Shown here: positions 48,642 through 59,417 of the stretch, in pieces
Position numbering within the stretch: position 1 is the first letter of the stretch
Layout of the letters: each line of letters begins with the position of its first letter
From: Elymus sibiricus
Lineage: Eukaryota > Streptophyta > Magnoliopsida > Poales > Poaceae
Length of the DNA stretch: 64,000 nucleotides
Assembly: GCA_039707655.1 (NCBI GenBank)
Contig: CM077664.1
Span: 200,812,195-200,876,194, forward strand
Reading direction: 5' to 3'
Translations under genes and position numbers: made by a program
Notes under the pieces: model-generated
Database searches by the model: none
What the model saw: the letters and a program-made list of their open reading frames with translations, nothing else
What the model was told of the DNA's origin: nothing

Positions 48642-49183
48642 CAAAATCAGTAGGAATATTTGTGTCTTTGGCGTCGTTGCTGAAGACTCTGCAAATCTCT
48701 AACATGAGGCACTCAAGATCAGAAGAAGAAATAATGGCCTGAAAATGGAAAAAACACAAAACCTATGTGATACCTGATTCATAGTTGAGATATTTCACCA
48801 GTTCTTCCACTCAGGTGTGTAGCATGCCGTGATGGAAAAATATCCAATCGGTGCATCAAACCAGACATGGAACACCTGATGCCATTCATCACATGGACAA
48901 ACATTAATACAAACATGGAGAGAGATAAAAAATTCCCAATGAATCTCTGCGTGCTCAGATGGCAAACCTTATCCTTGTACTTCCCATATGGGACAGGGAC
49001 GCCCCATTTCAAATCCCTGGTGATGCAGCGAGGTTTCAACCCTTCTTTCAGCCAAGCATCCGTGGTGGTGCGAAGTGTGTTCTGGCTCCATGATCCAATC
49101 GCCGAGGCCTCGTCGATGTACTTCTCCAGTTTCTCCTTCAGCAAGGGAAGTTCCAGGAACAAGTGATCTGTGTCGCGGGACAA
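48642..49183 (-). pseudogene. Methionyl-tRNA synthetase exon fragments captured by the Helitron
   Basis: Three exon pieces with splice sites remain. Exon 49183-48968 (72 codons) reads DTDHLFLELPLLKEKLEKYI ... EGLKPRCITRDLKWGVPVP and has an AG acceptor and a GT donor. Exon 48875-48774 reads [20 protein letters not shown], then has a 1-base loss and stop after WKNW. A piece near 48688-48642 reads VFSNDAKDTNIP. These are conserved parts of the catalytic Rossmann/connective domain of cytosolic-type MetRS, which joins Met to tRNA-Met. The upstream HIGH region and the downstream KMSKS exon were not found. It is a gene fragment, not a working enzyme. Confidence 0.85.
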
Positions 49184-49203
49184 CTAACATATAAAAATTG
49201 ATC

Positions 49204-51273
49204 GATGATCAAATTGTATTTGGTCAAAGGGTCATTAATTATTCCTTGCAGATTTTCAACACGATACCTTATAAGTTTCATAGAATTTTTGCTCAAAAAA
49301 TGTTCAGCTAAATCAACAATGGATATATTAAAATATATGCAAGTGGTAACAGAATAAACTAAATTGACACGATAGTATAGGCTAACATGGAATCGAGCCT
49401 AACTTACGAAGTTACATATACAGGTCACTGGAAGGATTAGGTAGGTACTCTTTTTTCAATCTCATAGTCCAATGCAGCAGCAGCAGCCGCAAAATAGCGT
49501 AACTTTGCATATTTCATAAGCACCCAAAAATTGTGGTCGATCAAATGAACAACTCAACCTGAACCCCGTCTGCCAGGGACCGAGATGAGATGGAATCATG
49601 AGATTTGATCTCATCTTCATTTCCTATCCCCGTGTGCTTGCAACCACCGCCGGCAGGATCCCACTGATTCCTACCAATTCGGTTGAATCGTTTGCCCAGA
49701 ACTTTGCCAAGAGCGACTAAAAATAAACTCTCCCACCCCATATCTTAATAACGAACAAACAAAGGGCCGGAATAGAGGATGGACCATTGAATCAATTTAA
49801 AGTATAGGTGTTATATATTCACTTTTATAGTAAGAAGAGTTCCCCTACTGAGATGAGTAGAAAGATGTCTATGATAGGAATAAAAGAAGTAGTGGAGCAC
49901 AGATGTCTTGTAATAGTTACAAGTCGTTTACCTACAAATTGTATCGATCATTAGAACCGGGTTCCTCTGCAAAGAACAAGCGAGCCATTAGCACTTTCCT
50001 GTTATCTTCCTTGGTAGTATTAATTCAGGTTTCAAACTCGCAGGTACATTCATAAATCTAAGCTAAATTGTCCTATGAAGGGAGTGTAAAATAATCTAGG
50101 TGGACAGGCTATCAATAGCTATAGTTATGCATGGAGCATCATTTTGTAGTTATTCTATTTAACCAGTGAATCGCTGCTTCAACTAAGCAGGCAGTAAAAA
50201 GGAGAAAATTTGCAGTACGTACAATTTGATATCATAAAATTTATAATCTAAGAGACAATAATCTTATAATATAAGAGGATGCAGTACGTAAAAGGGAATC
50301 AAGCAACCTCTTATTCCAACATCATTGATTGTCTGCTTTAAAGCATCTGGAAAGAAAACAACATGAACGTATTTCATGACCATGATTCACAGCCAGACAA
50401 ATCCACGGTGGCATCTAATCTTCACCTCTGGGATAATCGTGCTAAGGATTCCCAAAAGCCAGACTGCAACAACGGAGTATAAAATTCTACTCTGGCTTCT
50501 AATTTAGTCGTTTCTCTCCTGTCCACAAATATAAAACTTCAACTATTCGCATATGCCCTGAACCATTTGTATTCCTTAGTTCATTGTTCAGGTCAGCAAA
50601 ATACCTGTTGTAGTTCCTCTAAAGAAAATTTTGAATGGGAGTGACTGTAGTTACAGCAATATTGACCAGAAGTAATAGAGGAAATTACAGTATGTTGTCC
50701 TTGAGATCAATACTGGCCATATAAATAAACCTATAGACTGTAAAAATTAAACAGCGATACATACCGCCAATAACTCTTTAGTCAATGCGAGAGCCTGAGT
50801 GCAGCTTCGTGTTAGTAGCTGTGAGGAGTTGCATACATTATTGCAGTGCTCCTTGCCAAATGAGATGAAACTCTTCTAGCTGAACATTCAGACAAAGGGG
50901 GCATGCTATAGATGACACATGCTACTCATTTGTACATTTCTGGAAAACATAAGCAAAAAGCAAATCGCAAACTGGAAGATTGAATAATGTATAATTTCCA
51001 AAATATTTTCAGCATCTGCATTCAGACTTGCATTTTATTAAGTGCACATAGTGATGGTTGTGCTTCTAAAATCGTTTAAGCAAGAATCACCTAGGATAAT
51101 ATCTGTTACTAATAATTTTGCTTAAAGAGCGGTAATCAAGCCAAGATTGGACTTCCAACTAACATGGAGCATGATTGCATAGCCTCATATCTTCTTTGCT
51201 TCCTCGCACATGAAGACTACTTTGCTTGACATATCTGTAGCACATTTACAGGAGAAAAAAGGCATGGTTGTAG

Positions 51274-51276
<3 letters not shown>
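49204..51276. other. Helitron interior, no recognised gene
   Basis: AT-rich sequence that looks like intron or captured noncoding DNA. Small ORFs at 49541-49741 show nothing I can identify. Other exons of the captured gene may be hidden here but I could not find them by eye. Confidence 0.4.

Positions 51277-51310
<34 letters not shown>
51277..51310. repeat. (AT)17 microsatellite
   Basis: Uninterrupted at repeat of 34 bp inside the Helitron; likely length-variable. Confidence 0.95.
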
Positions 51311-51312
<2 letters not shown>

Positions 51313-51869
51313 AAGATAGCAAGGGAAGATGCATGTACATCAGAATAGAGATAAGAGAAACAACCTTAAAGAAATTCAGAGATAGCAGTTGGCAGTTGTT
51401 TCTGCCTGTTTCTGAATCAAACAATGGAGAACCCTAGTGTCAGGGTGTGTTGAGTTTGACACGAGGATGCTCTGTCATTCTTGGTTTCTCCTTACTACAT
51501 CGGAGAGCTGCTATCTGTCTCCTAAGCAAATATTGTGGACGCATCAGAGTCTGTTGAGATTGACGCGTATCTTCCAAAGCACATACTGGGACGCGCCGGG
51601 GTGCGAACACGACTCCTGACTCCAAGCTGCAGCAGCTCGACGTCATGGCTGGTCCTCGGATCTCGGATGGAGACCATCTCCTCTCCCACACCACCTGTGG
51701 CACCTTTGTCGTCTCGAGCTCGCCAGGGCTGTTGTGGATCCGTTTTCCTTCTCCCAGGAGCTCATCAGGTTGAGCTCGTGCACATGAGACGCAACACACA
51801 CACCCCACTTGATATTTAAAGGGCTCACTACAGAAACAACATGTCAATTCTGGGGTTTAGCGCAGGCAG

Positions 51870-52270
51870 CGACGACAAAGTCCTACGGCGACCTGGAGGT
51901 CCGCAATGAAGGCATCGGCGGTGATCTCATACCTCAGCGGCGGCGAACGGCTCTGCGATGAGGTCCGCAATGAAGGCGTCGGCGGCGATCTCGTACCTCC
52001 CCGGCGGTGATCTCGTACCTCCGCGGCGGCTATGGCTCCGTGATGAGGTCCCACGGCGGCGATCTGTACCTCGGCGGCGGCGATCTCGTACCTCGGCAGC
52101 GGCGAACGGCTCCGCGATGAGGTCCGCAGTGAAGGCGGCGGCGGCTCCTCTCGTGCCTCCGCGGCGGCGATCTCGTACCTCCACGGTGGCGAACAGCTCC
52201 TCGATGAGGTCCCGTGGTAGCTCCTCTCGGATGTCGGCGGCGGCGATCTTGTACCTCGGCGGTGGGTGAA
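51870..52270. repeat. GC-rich minisatellite in the Helitron
   Basis: Variants of cggcggcgatctcgtacctc and gcgatgaggtccgcaatgaag recur many times with irregular spacing of about 20 to 80 bp. The ORFs crossing it on both strands are low-complexity artefacts. Confidence 0.8.
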
Positions 52271-52535
52271 TGGGTCCGCGATCGACCTAGCAAATAAATA
52301 GATCGAGGGGAGCCGTTTTGTTTGGTTTTCTTTTGTTATTAGGAAAGCGTGGTGAGGGATAGATTAGGAAAGCGTGTTTTTTTGTGGTGTTTTTCTCCTT
52401 GGTTTTATGCCCACCGGTTTTGCAGGGGAGAGAAAAAATCGGTGGGGATGGGATCGATCGGTGGTGGAGGTATCGTTCGATGGGTGGGGGGTGATGAGAC
52501 GAAACGACAACGGACTCTTCCATTAGGAGTAGAGA

Positions 52536-53870
52536 TCATGTTATTATTAAGGCTAACCTTTCAGAGCATGAAGAAAAGAGATTACTTAAAACTCTGAGGA
52601 AGCACCGTGCCGCTACTGGATATACTCTTGATGATCTTAAGGGCATTAGTCCCACTTTATGTCAGCATAAAATTCATATGGAGCCAGATGCTAAACCCGT
52701 TGTTGATCATCAAAGAAGGCTGAATCCTAGAATGAAGGATGTGGTAAGAACTGAAATATTAAAGCTTCTGGGAGAGGTATAATTTATCCCATAGCTGATA
52801 GTAGATGGGTAAGTCCTGTTCATTGTGTTCCTAAAAAGGGAGGTATTACCGTTGTTCCTAATGATAAAAATGAACTCATCCCACAAAGAATTGTAACTGG
52901 TTATAGGATGGTAATTGATTTTAGGAAATTAAATAAAGCCACTAGAAAAGATCATTACCCCTTGCCTTTTATTGATCAAATGTTAGAAAGATTGTCTAAG
53001 CATACACACTTTTGTTTCCTAGATGGATATTCTGGTTTCTCTCAAATACCTGTATCACCTGAAGCTCAAGAGAAAACCACCTTTACTTGTCCTTTTGGAA
53101 CTTATGCTTATCGTCGTATGCCTTTTGGTTTATGTAATGCACCTGCTACCTTTCAATGATGTATGACTGCTATATTCTCTGACTTTTGTGAAAAGATTGT
53201 TGAGGTTTTCATGGATGATTTCTCCGTTTACGGAACATTTTTTGATGATTGCTTAAGCAACCTTGATCGAGTTTTGCAGATATGTGAAGAAACTAATCTT
53301 GTCTTGAATTGGGAGAAGTGCCACTTTATGGTTAATGAAGGTATAGTCCTTGGGCATAAAATTTCTGAAAGAGGTATTAAAGTTGGTAAAGCTAAGGTTG
53401 ACGCTATTGAGAAAATGCCATGTCCTAAAGATATCAAAGGTATAAGAAGTTTCCTTGGTCATGCTGGGTTCTATAGAAGGTTTATAAAAGACTTCTCTAA
53501 AATTTCTAGACCTCTTACCAATCTCTTGCAAAAAGATGTTCCGTTTGTTTTTTATGATGATTGTGTAGAAGCCTTTGAAATACTTAAGAAAGCCTTAATT
53601 TCTGCACCTATTGTTCAACCACCTGATTGGAACCTACCTTTTAAAATTATGTGTGATGCTAGTGATTATGCTGTTGGTGCTGTTCTAGGACAAAGAGTTG
53701 ATAAGAAATTAAATGTCATCCATTATGCTAGTAAAACTCTAGACAGCGCTCAAAGAAATTATGCTACTACCGAGAAAGAATTTTTAGCAGTTGTGTTTGC
53801 ATGTGATAAATTTAGATCTTACATTGTGGTTACTGTTCACACTGATCCAAGGTTACCGTTCACACTGATC
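52536..53870 (+). pseudogene. Gypsy A reverse transcriptase and RNase H, broken
   Basis: RT core: linker ANLSEHEEKRLLKTLRK, then PVVDHQRRLNPRMKD, a 1-base loss near 52777 (after KLLGE), VIDFRKLNKATRKDHYPLP, FLDGYSGFSQIP, RMPFGLCNAPATFQ followed by TGA at 53157, then the active-site motif VFMDDFSVYG (53205-53235), LGHKISERGIKV, and FLGHAGFYRRFIKDFS. RNase H begins at 53640 with IMCDASDYAVGAVLGQ and ASKTLDSAQRNYATTEKE. A 23-bp duplication at 53828-53870 shifts the frame in RNase H. The motifs are those of a Ty3/gypsy (Athila/Tat-like style) polymerase. Confidence 0.9.
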
Positions 53871-53873
53871 ATG
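53828..53873 (+). repeat. 23-bp tandem duplication disabling RNase H of gypsy A
   Basis: ggttactgttcacactgatc... at 53828 and ggttaccgttcacactgatc at 53851. The extra 23 bp is not a multiple of three. Confidence 0.85.
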
Positions 53874-55427
53874 CGGCTATTAAATACCTTATGGAAAAGA
53901 AAGATGCTAAGCCTAGACTTATTAGATGGGTTCTTCTGCTACAAGAATTTGATTTGCATATTGTTGATAGAAAGGGAGCTGAGAATCCCGTAGCAGATAA
54001 TTTGTCTAGAATGGAAAATGTTCTTGATGACCCACTTCCTATTAATGATGATTTTCCTGATGAACAATTAGCTGTGATAAATGCTTCTCGTAATACTCCT
54101 TGGTATGCAGACTATGCTAATTACATTGTTGCTAAATACATACCACCTAGCTTTACATATCAACAAAAGAAAAAAGGTTTTCTTTGATTTAAGACATTAC
54201 TTTTGGGATGACCCGCATTTATATAAAGGAGTAGATGGTATTATTAGACATTGTGTACCTGAGCATGAACAGGAACAAATCCTACGTAAGTGTCACTCCG
54301 AGGCATATGGAGGACATCATGCGGGAGACCGAACTGCACACAAGGTATTACAATCTGGTTTTTATTGGCCTACTCTTTTCAAGGATGCATGTAAGTTTGT
54401 CCTTTCTTGTGATGAATGTCAAAGAATTGGTAATGTTGGTAGACGTCAAGAAATGCCTATGAATTATTCACTTGTTATTGAACCATTTGATGTTTGGGGT
54501 TTTGATTATATGGGACCTTTTCCTAAATCCAATGGGTATACTCATATTTTAGTTGCTGTTGACTACATTACTAAGTGGGTAGAAGCTATTCCAACTAGTA
54601 GTGCTGATCACAACACTTCTATTAAAATGCTTAAAGAAGTCATTTTCCCAAGGTTTGGAGTCCCTAGATATTTAATGACTGATTGTGGTTCACATTTTAT
54701 TCATGGTGCTTTTCGTAAGTTGCTTGCTAAATATGATGTTAACCATAGAATTGCATCTCCTTACCATCCTCAGTCTAGTGGTCAAGTTGAATTAACTAAT
54801 AGGGAAATAAAATTGATTTTGCAAAAGACCGTTAATAGATCCAGAAAGAATTGGTCTAAGAAACTTGATGATGCATTATGGGCTTATAGAACTGCATATA
54901 AAAATCCTATGGGTATGTCTCCGTATAAAATGGTTTATGGAAAAGCATGTCATTTACCTCTTGAATTAGAACATAAAGCTTATTGGGCAATTAAAGAACT
55001 TAATTATGATTTTAAACTTGCCGGTGAGAAGAGGTTATTTGATATTAGCTCCTTAGATGAATGGAGAACCCAAGCCTATGATAATGCTAAGTTGTTTAAA
55101 GAAAAAGTTAAAAGGTGGCATGACAAAAGAATTTAAAAACAGGAATTCAAAGTAGGTGATCATGTTCTATTATACAATTCTCGTTTGAGATTCTTTGCAG
55201 GAAAACTTCTCTCTAAATGGGAAGGACCGTATATCATCGAAGAAGTTTATCGCTCCGGAGCCATCAAAATAAACAACTCCGAAGGCAATAATCCAAGAGT
55301 GGTGAATGGGCAAAGAATTAAGCACTATATTTCAGGTACTCCCATTAATGTTGAAACTAATATTATTGAAACAATTACACCGGAAGAGCACATCAAAGAG
55401 TCCTTCCGGAACACTCCAGAACCCTGA
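53871..55427 (+). pseudogene. Gypsy A RNase H end, integrase and C-terminal domain, broken
   Basis: After the duplication, the RNase H end and linker ([28 protein letters not shown]) run to a frameshift in an A run near 54175. Integrase: zinc-binding H-H-C-C region ([26 protein letters not shown]), catalytic D in [10 protein letters not shown] in [10 protein letters not shown] (the family usually has TDGGSHF) and E in [12 protein letters not shown]. The domain extends to WHDKRI and a TAA at 55134, after which LRFFAGKLLSKWEGPY and VNGQRIKHYISG form the C-terminal part, ending PEP-TGA at 55425-55427. Integrase would insert the cDNA; here it is interrupted at least twice. Confidence 0.9.
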
Positions 55428-55968
55428 AAAGGGGTAGTATGTGATACGGTAAGTAAACCGACTCCAAAAATTCCATAAAAATTATTTCTGTCAGTTTTGG
55501 AATATTAGAAAAATGACAAAAATAAGAAACAGCCGAGGGGACCCATGTGTCGCCCATAAGGCAGAAGAGCCCGACCCTCCCCAGGGCACGCCGTGGTGCC
55601 TTGTGGGCTGCACGTGTGCCTTCCCGACTCCGTTTTCTTCCCGTATGCTTGTTTTGCAAGATAAAAATTCTTTATATATACTCCCGTATGTTTTGATCAC
55701 CGTATCGCAAGTTTCCCCTCTGTTCTTGTTTCGGGCTATTTTTCTGACAGATCCAGGTCGCCATGATGTCTCCAAGTTCATTCAAGGACAAGTTTTATGA
55801 GAAGGTCATCAACCCATACCTACCGGAGGTGATGAAGCACCCTCAAGCCATTGAGATGCATGAGGGGGTGCTCCACATCCGGGACGTTCAAGGACCTAAG
55901 AAGACCGGGAGCGAGAAGGCCAGGCTGGAAGCGGTGGAACAGGAGATCTTCAAGTAACAGGGCATGGT
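55428..55968 (+). mobile_element. Gypsy A post-pol region with an extra ORF start
   Basis: Directly after pol comes aaaaggggtagtatg and tgatacgg, which mimics a PPT plus LTR but does not match the 5' LTR. An ORF at 55763-55957 (64 codons, YEKVINPYLPEVMKHPQAIE, GPKKTGSEKARLEAVEQEIF) looks like the start of an additional protein encoded downstream of pol. It ends in TAA, 12 bp before the CACTA element. Confidence 0.55.
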
Positions 55969-55989
55969 CACTACAGGAATCAGAGAATT

Positions 55990-56415
55990 TGCCATCAGTG
56001 TGCTCTTTGCCGTCTGCTAGCGGACGACAAAGGCTACCTTTCCCATCTGCTTCCAGAAAGCAGACGGCAAAGAACGGACTGATGGCAAAGATCATGGTTG
56101 CCGTCAGTGCACTCTTTGCCGTCAGCTGGCAGACGGCAAAGAGCCCGAAAGCAGACGGCAAAGAATAGGCGTGGGGCCCACTGGAGCGCTGCGCTGGGTA
56201 GTACACTCTTTGCCGTCTGTTCACTCTTTGTCGTCTGCCAGCGGACGGCAAAGAGCACGAACGCAGACGGCAAAGAGCCCGAAAGCAGACGGCAAAGAGC
56301 AGGCATGGGGCCCACTGGAGCGCTGCGCTGGGTAGTACACTCTTTGCTGTCTGTTCACTCTTTGCCGTCTGCCAGCGGACGGCAAAGAGCACGAAAGCAG
56401 ACGGCAAAGAAAATA
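55990..56415. repeat. CACTA subterminal repeats
   Basis: ctttgccgtctg and its reverse complement cagacggcaaag occur over ten times in both orientations, with cagcggacggcaaag joins. In CACTA elements such motifs bind the element's own protein near the ends. A block of about 125 bp (from ggcaaagagcaggc / gaataggcgtggggcccac) is also repeated in direct order at about 56160 and 56290. Confidence 0.88.
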
Positions 56416-57220
56416 ACCTAACGTATCTAACAGCCGCCCCCGCCTCCACCTCCCCCCCTCTCTCTCTCTCAGTCTGTCCCGCGCGCGCGCCACCGTCCCC
56501 GTCTCGCGCCGCCGTCCCCGTCTCGCCCGCCACCCCGCCCCGTGTCGCCGTCCCCGTCCGCCGGCGCCACCCCGTCCCCGCGCATCGCCCTCCTCCATCG
56601 CCGGCGGCATGCCCTCCTCCACCGCCGCCGCCCCCTGCCTCTTCCAGCAGACCGCCGCCGCCGCCGGCCTCCTCCACCTCCACCAACGCCGGCCTCCACC
56701 TCCCCCACTCCGGTGAGCCCCCTCCCCCTCTCTGTTTTTTCAAAAAAAAAAATCTCTGTTTTAGTAATTTTAGTGTTCTGTTTTAGTATTAGTTAAATGT
56801 AGTTTAGTTGTAGTTAGTAAGATTTTAGGAATTACGGTTACTTAGCTTATTTAGTTAGGTCTAGCATTAGTTAAATTTTAGGTCTACTATTAGTTAAATT
56901 TAGTTAGGTTAGTTAGATGAAAGAAGTAGGAGATGTAGAAAATGTAAAGGAAAAATAAAATGTTAATGTAGAGATCCCCAGATCTCTCCCCTCGCCGGTC
57001 ACTAACCTATCCCTCCCCGGATCCCCCCTCCTCGCAGATCCTCGCCGGTGCCCCTTGGTTCCTCCCTCGGCTACCCTCCTCGGCTCCATCCCCTCATCGC
57101 CGACAGCAGCAGGTAGCTATCTATATCCTCCTCCTCCCCCTTCCTTTGCTCTGTTCCGTCCTTCGTGCCGATGACACTAGCTAGGTAACTACAGTCGCGT
57201 AACCAGTATGCGTCTCCCGT
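56416..57220 (+). other. CACTA 5' region before the transposase
   Basis: 56430-56720 is C-rich with low-complexity ORFs on both strands. 56745-56980 is AT-rich with repeated ttagttaggt-like pieces. 56970-57130 is again CT- and C-rich like a 5' exon, with a donor-like CAG|GTAGC near 57112. This is likely the 5' UTR with introns; no protein is recognised. Confidence 0.4.
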
Positions 57221-57282
57221 TCGAAAGGGTTACAATTATAAATATGCATGCATTTGCATATTTATAACCGTGACTCTTTCGA
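57221..57282. repeat. Inverted repeat 1 in CACTA (about 27-bp arms)
   Basis: tcgaaagggttacaattata... pairs with ...tataaccgtgactctttcga around a central tgcatt, with a few mismatches. It lies 25 bp left of a much larger palindrome. Confidence 0.75.
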
Positions 57283-57307
57283 ATTGTCCAACGTTATCCA
57301 TGGACAG

Positions 57308-57521
57308 CCCGAGTATGTGTAGATTGGGTTCATTTTCCCATGCTCTGCTCCGGATCCGATGCAGGATTTCATCAGTGCCTCCCTGTTGTTCTCCGGGTAC
57401 ACATCCTCTCTGTTTATTGCCGAGATGTGTATCAGGAGAACAACGGGGAGGTGCTGCCGAAATTTTGCGTCGGATCTGGAGCAGAGCATGGGAAAACGAA
57501 CCCAATCTATACATACTCGGG
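57308..57521. repeat. Large imperfect palindrome in CACTA (about 100-bp arms)
   Basis: cccgagtatgtgtagattgg on the left pairs with ccaatctatacatactcggg on the right, and the arms keep matching inward (ccatgctctgctccggatcc against ggatctggagcagagcatgg) to a short loop near 57409-57420. Both strands therefore translate to similar peptides (GSFSHALL..IR...; SRAWENEPNL), which is an artefact of the palindrome. Its RNA would fold into a long hairpin upstream of the transposase. Confidence 0.85.
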
Positions 57522-57654
57522 TGGGATTAGGACCTATCTTTACCTATTAGCGTGTAGGTTGCATGGACGTAATAAAATTGACAAACTTGATTAACTGATG
57601 AATATATATGATGAATTATATATATATTTCTTGGGTGTTTAGTAGGTAGGCAAG

Positions 57655-59417
57655 ATGAGTGATCGTGCGTGGATGTACACCGGTCACACTAGTTAGGAAG
57701 ACATGACCAATGAATGGTTAACAAAAACCAAGGGGTTTGTGAAAGCCGCATTTGCAAATGGCCAGAGAAAAACCGGGTGCCCCTGTGTTAGGTGCGATAA
57801 CTTTTCTCAGAGGAAAGAGGATGAAATGGGTAAACACCTGCAGAAGTGGGGTTTACGCCCGATTATACGGTGTGGACATTTCATGGAGAGTCTGCCCAAC
57901 GTACCAGAGCTGAGGTGGTTCGTCGTCACACCGACGAGCATGGTACCGGGATCGAAGACATGGTGCAAGACTTTGATGATGCTCGGGATTCGGACGATGA
58001 GATGGAGGAATCTGCAAAGGCCTTCAATGAAATGTTGGAGTCTTCAAAACGTCCTCTCCACGAGCACACTGAGCTTTGTCAGCTGGATGCCATTGCACAA
58101 GTAATGGCTCTGAAGGCTCAATTCAACTTGGGCAGAGAATGCTACGACGCGATGATGACACTATTTGGACGCTTTCTACCCAAAGGCCATGTAATGCCTG
58201 CAAACCTGTACCAGTCGGACAAAATCCTTCGTGTACTTAAGATGCCCTATGAGAAGATAGATGCCTGTGAGAATGGATGTGCCTTATTTAGGCTTGAGTA
58301 TGCAGACTTGAACTATTGTCCCATTTGCAAGTCTTCTAGGTATGTTGCGGTAGACAACGGTATGGGTGAGAAGAGTCAGACAAAAATCCCAGTTAATGTT
58401 CTTCGGTATATGCCAATCATACCAAGACTTCAACGTCTTTTCATGGTCGAAGAGACGGCCAGACAGATGACATGGCACAAATTGGGCAAAAGAACCGAAC
58501 TAGATGCAGATGGGAATCAGATGTTGGTACACACATCGGACGCTTTTGCGTGGAAGCACTTCGAGGCAATACATCATGATAAAGCGGCAGATCCAAGGCA
58601 TCCTCGAGTCGCCATCAGCACGGATGGGTTCAATGTGTTTGGTATGATGGCAGCCCAATACAGTTGTTGGCCTGTATTTGTCATTCCACTCAATCTCCCC
58701 CCCGGACAGATTATGCAAAGAAAGAACATTTTCCTGACGTTGATAATTCCGGGGCCCAACTATCTGGGGAAGAGTATGAATGTGTACATGCAGCCGCTTA
58801 AGGATGAATTGCAAGAAGCTTGGGATAATGGGATCAAGACATACGACGTCGCTACAAAAAAAAACTTCCTAATGCATGTGTGGTACATGTACTCGATGCA
58901 TGACTTGCCGGCGTATGCGCTATTCGTTGGCTGGTGTGTGCATGGAAGGTTCCCGTGCCCCACATGCAAGGCAGCTCTTGAGTTTCGTTGGCTGGATGCG
59001 GGTCGCAAGTATTCTTGCTTCGACTTGCATAGACAGTTCCTGGATCCTCGCCATAAGTTCAGAAAAGACAAGAAGAAATTCATCAAAGGAAGAGTTGTCA
59101 AAAACTCTGCACCACCTGCATTGACAGGCCAACAGACCCTGGATCAGTTAAACGCTCTCGAGCCGGATCCAGAGCGTCTAGGGTATTTCAAGGGGTATAA
59201 TTCGGAACACGCCTGGACTCACAAGACATGCTTGTGGGATCTGCCTTACTTCACAGACCTCCTTTGCCCACACAACATCGATGTGATGCACACTGAAAAG
59301 AATGTCGCCGAGGCCCTCTTTGGTACATTGTTCGTCATAGAGGGGAAGTCAAAGGATAATCCTAAGGCTAGAGTCGATCAGGAGGCTCTATGTGATAGAT
59401 CGTTACAAAACATGTGA
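57655..59417 (+). pseudogene. CACTA transposase TNP2 region, copy 1
   Basis: Starts MSDRAWMYTGHTS at 57655 and meets TAG at 57694. It continues as a transposase-associated N-terminal domain (MTNEWLTKTKGFVKAAFANG, CPCVRCDN), then a -1 shift at the GGGG near 57848 leads to the main frame: TPDYTVWTFHGES, LDAIAQVMALKAQFNLG, YDAMMTLFGRFLP, CENGCALFRLEYADLNYCPI, QYSCWPVFVIPLNLPPGQ, TLIIPGPNYLGKSMNVYM, FVGWCVHGRFPCPTCK, CLWDLPYFTD and HNIDVMHTEKNVAEALFGTL. TGA at 59415 stops it. This is the DDE-type TNP2 family that would cut and join CACTA ends. Confidence 0.9.

Larger units (their letters stand above)
47900..52535 (-). mobile_element. Helitron carrying captured gene exons
   Basis: On the minus strand it begins TCTCTACTCCTAATGG (52535 downward) and ends with a hairpin GCCCGT-loop-ACGGGC followed by GTTCTACTAG (47900), the canonical 5' TC and 3' hairpin plus CTAG of Helitrons. 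It sits between A (47899) and T (52536), and removing it restores the pol reading frame of gypsy A. 4636 bp. No Rep/helicase ORF is seen, so it is non-autonomous. It carries methionyl-tRNA synthetase exons (48642-49183), an (AT)17 tract and a GC-rich minisatellite near its 5' end. Confidence 0.9.

Noticed and set aside
51927..52293. Arginine-rich ORFs on both strands
   Set aside because: Products of the GC-rich minisatellite; open in several frames at once.
47900..52535. CACTA element with ends ctagtag/agtagag
   Set aside because: Ends are not CACTA-type and there is no target duplication; the hairpin, CTAG end, TC start and A/T insertion site fit a Helitron.
55441..55800. 3' LTR of gypsy A starting tgatacgg
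   Set aside because: No similarity to the 5' LTR at 15229-16725 after the first eight bases, and a protein-like ORF follows. The true 3' LTR is probably beyond the window.
55820..56743. 307-codon minus-strand ORF with RG-rich protein
   Set aside because: Made of CACTA subterminal repeats and C-rich low-complexity DNA.
57236..57530. Two opposite ORFs with similar peptides, suggesting a gene
   Set aside because: The similarity on both strands is caused by the palindrome.
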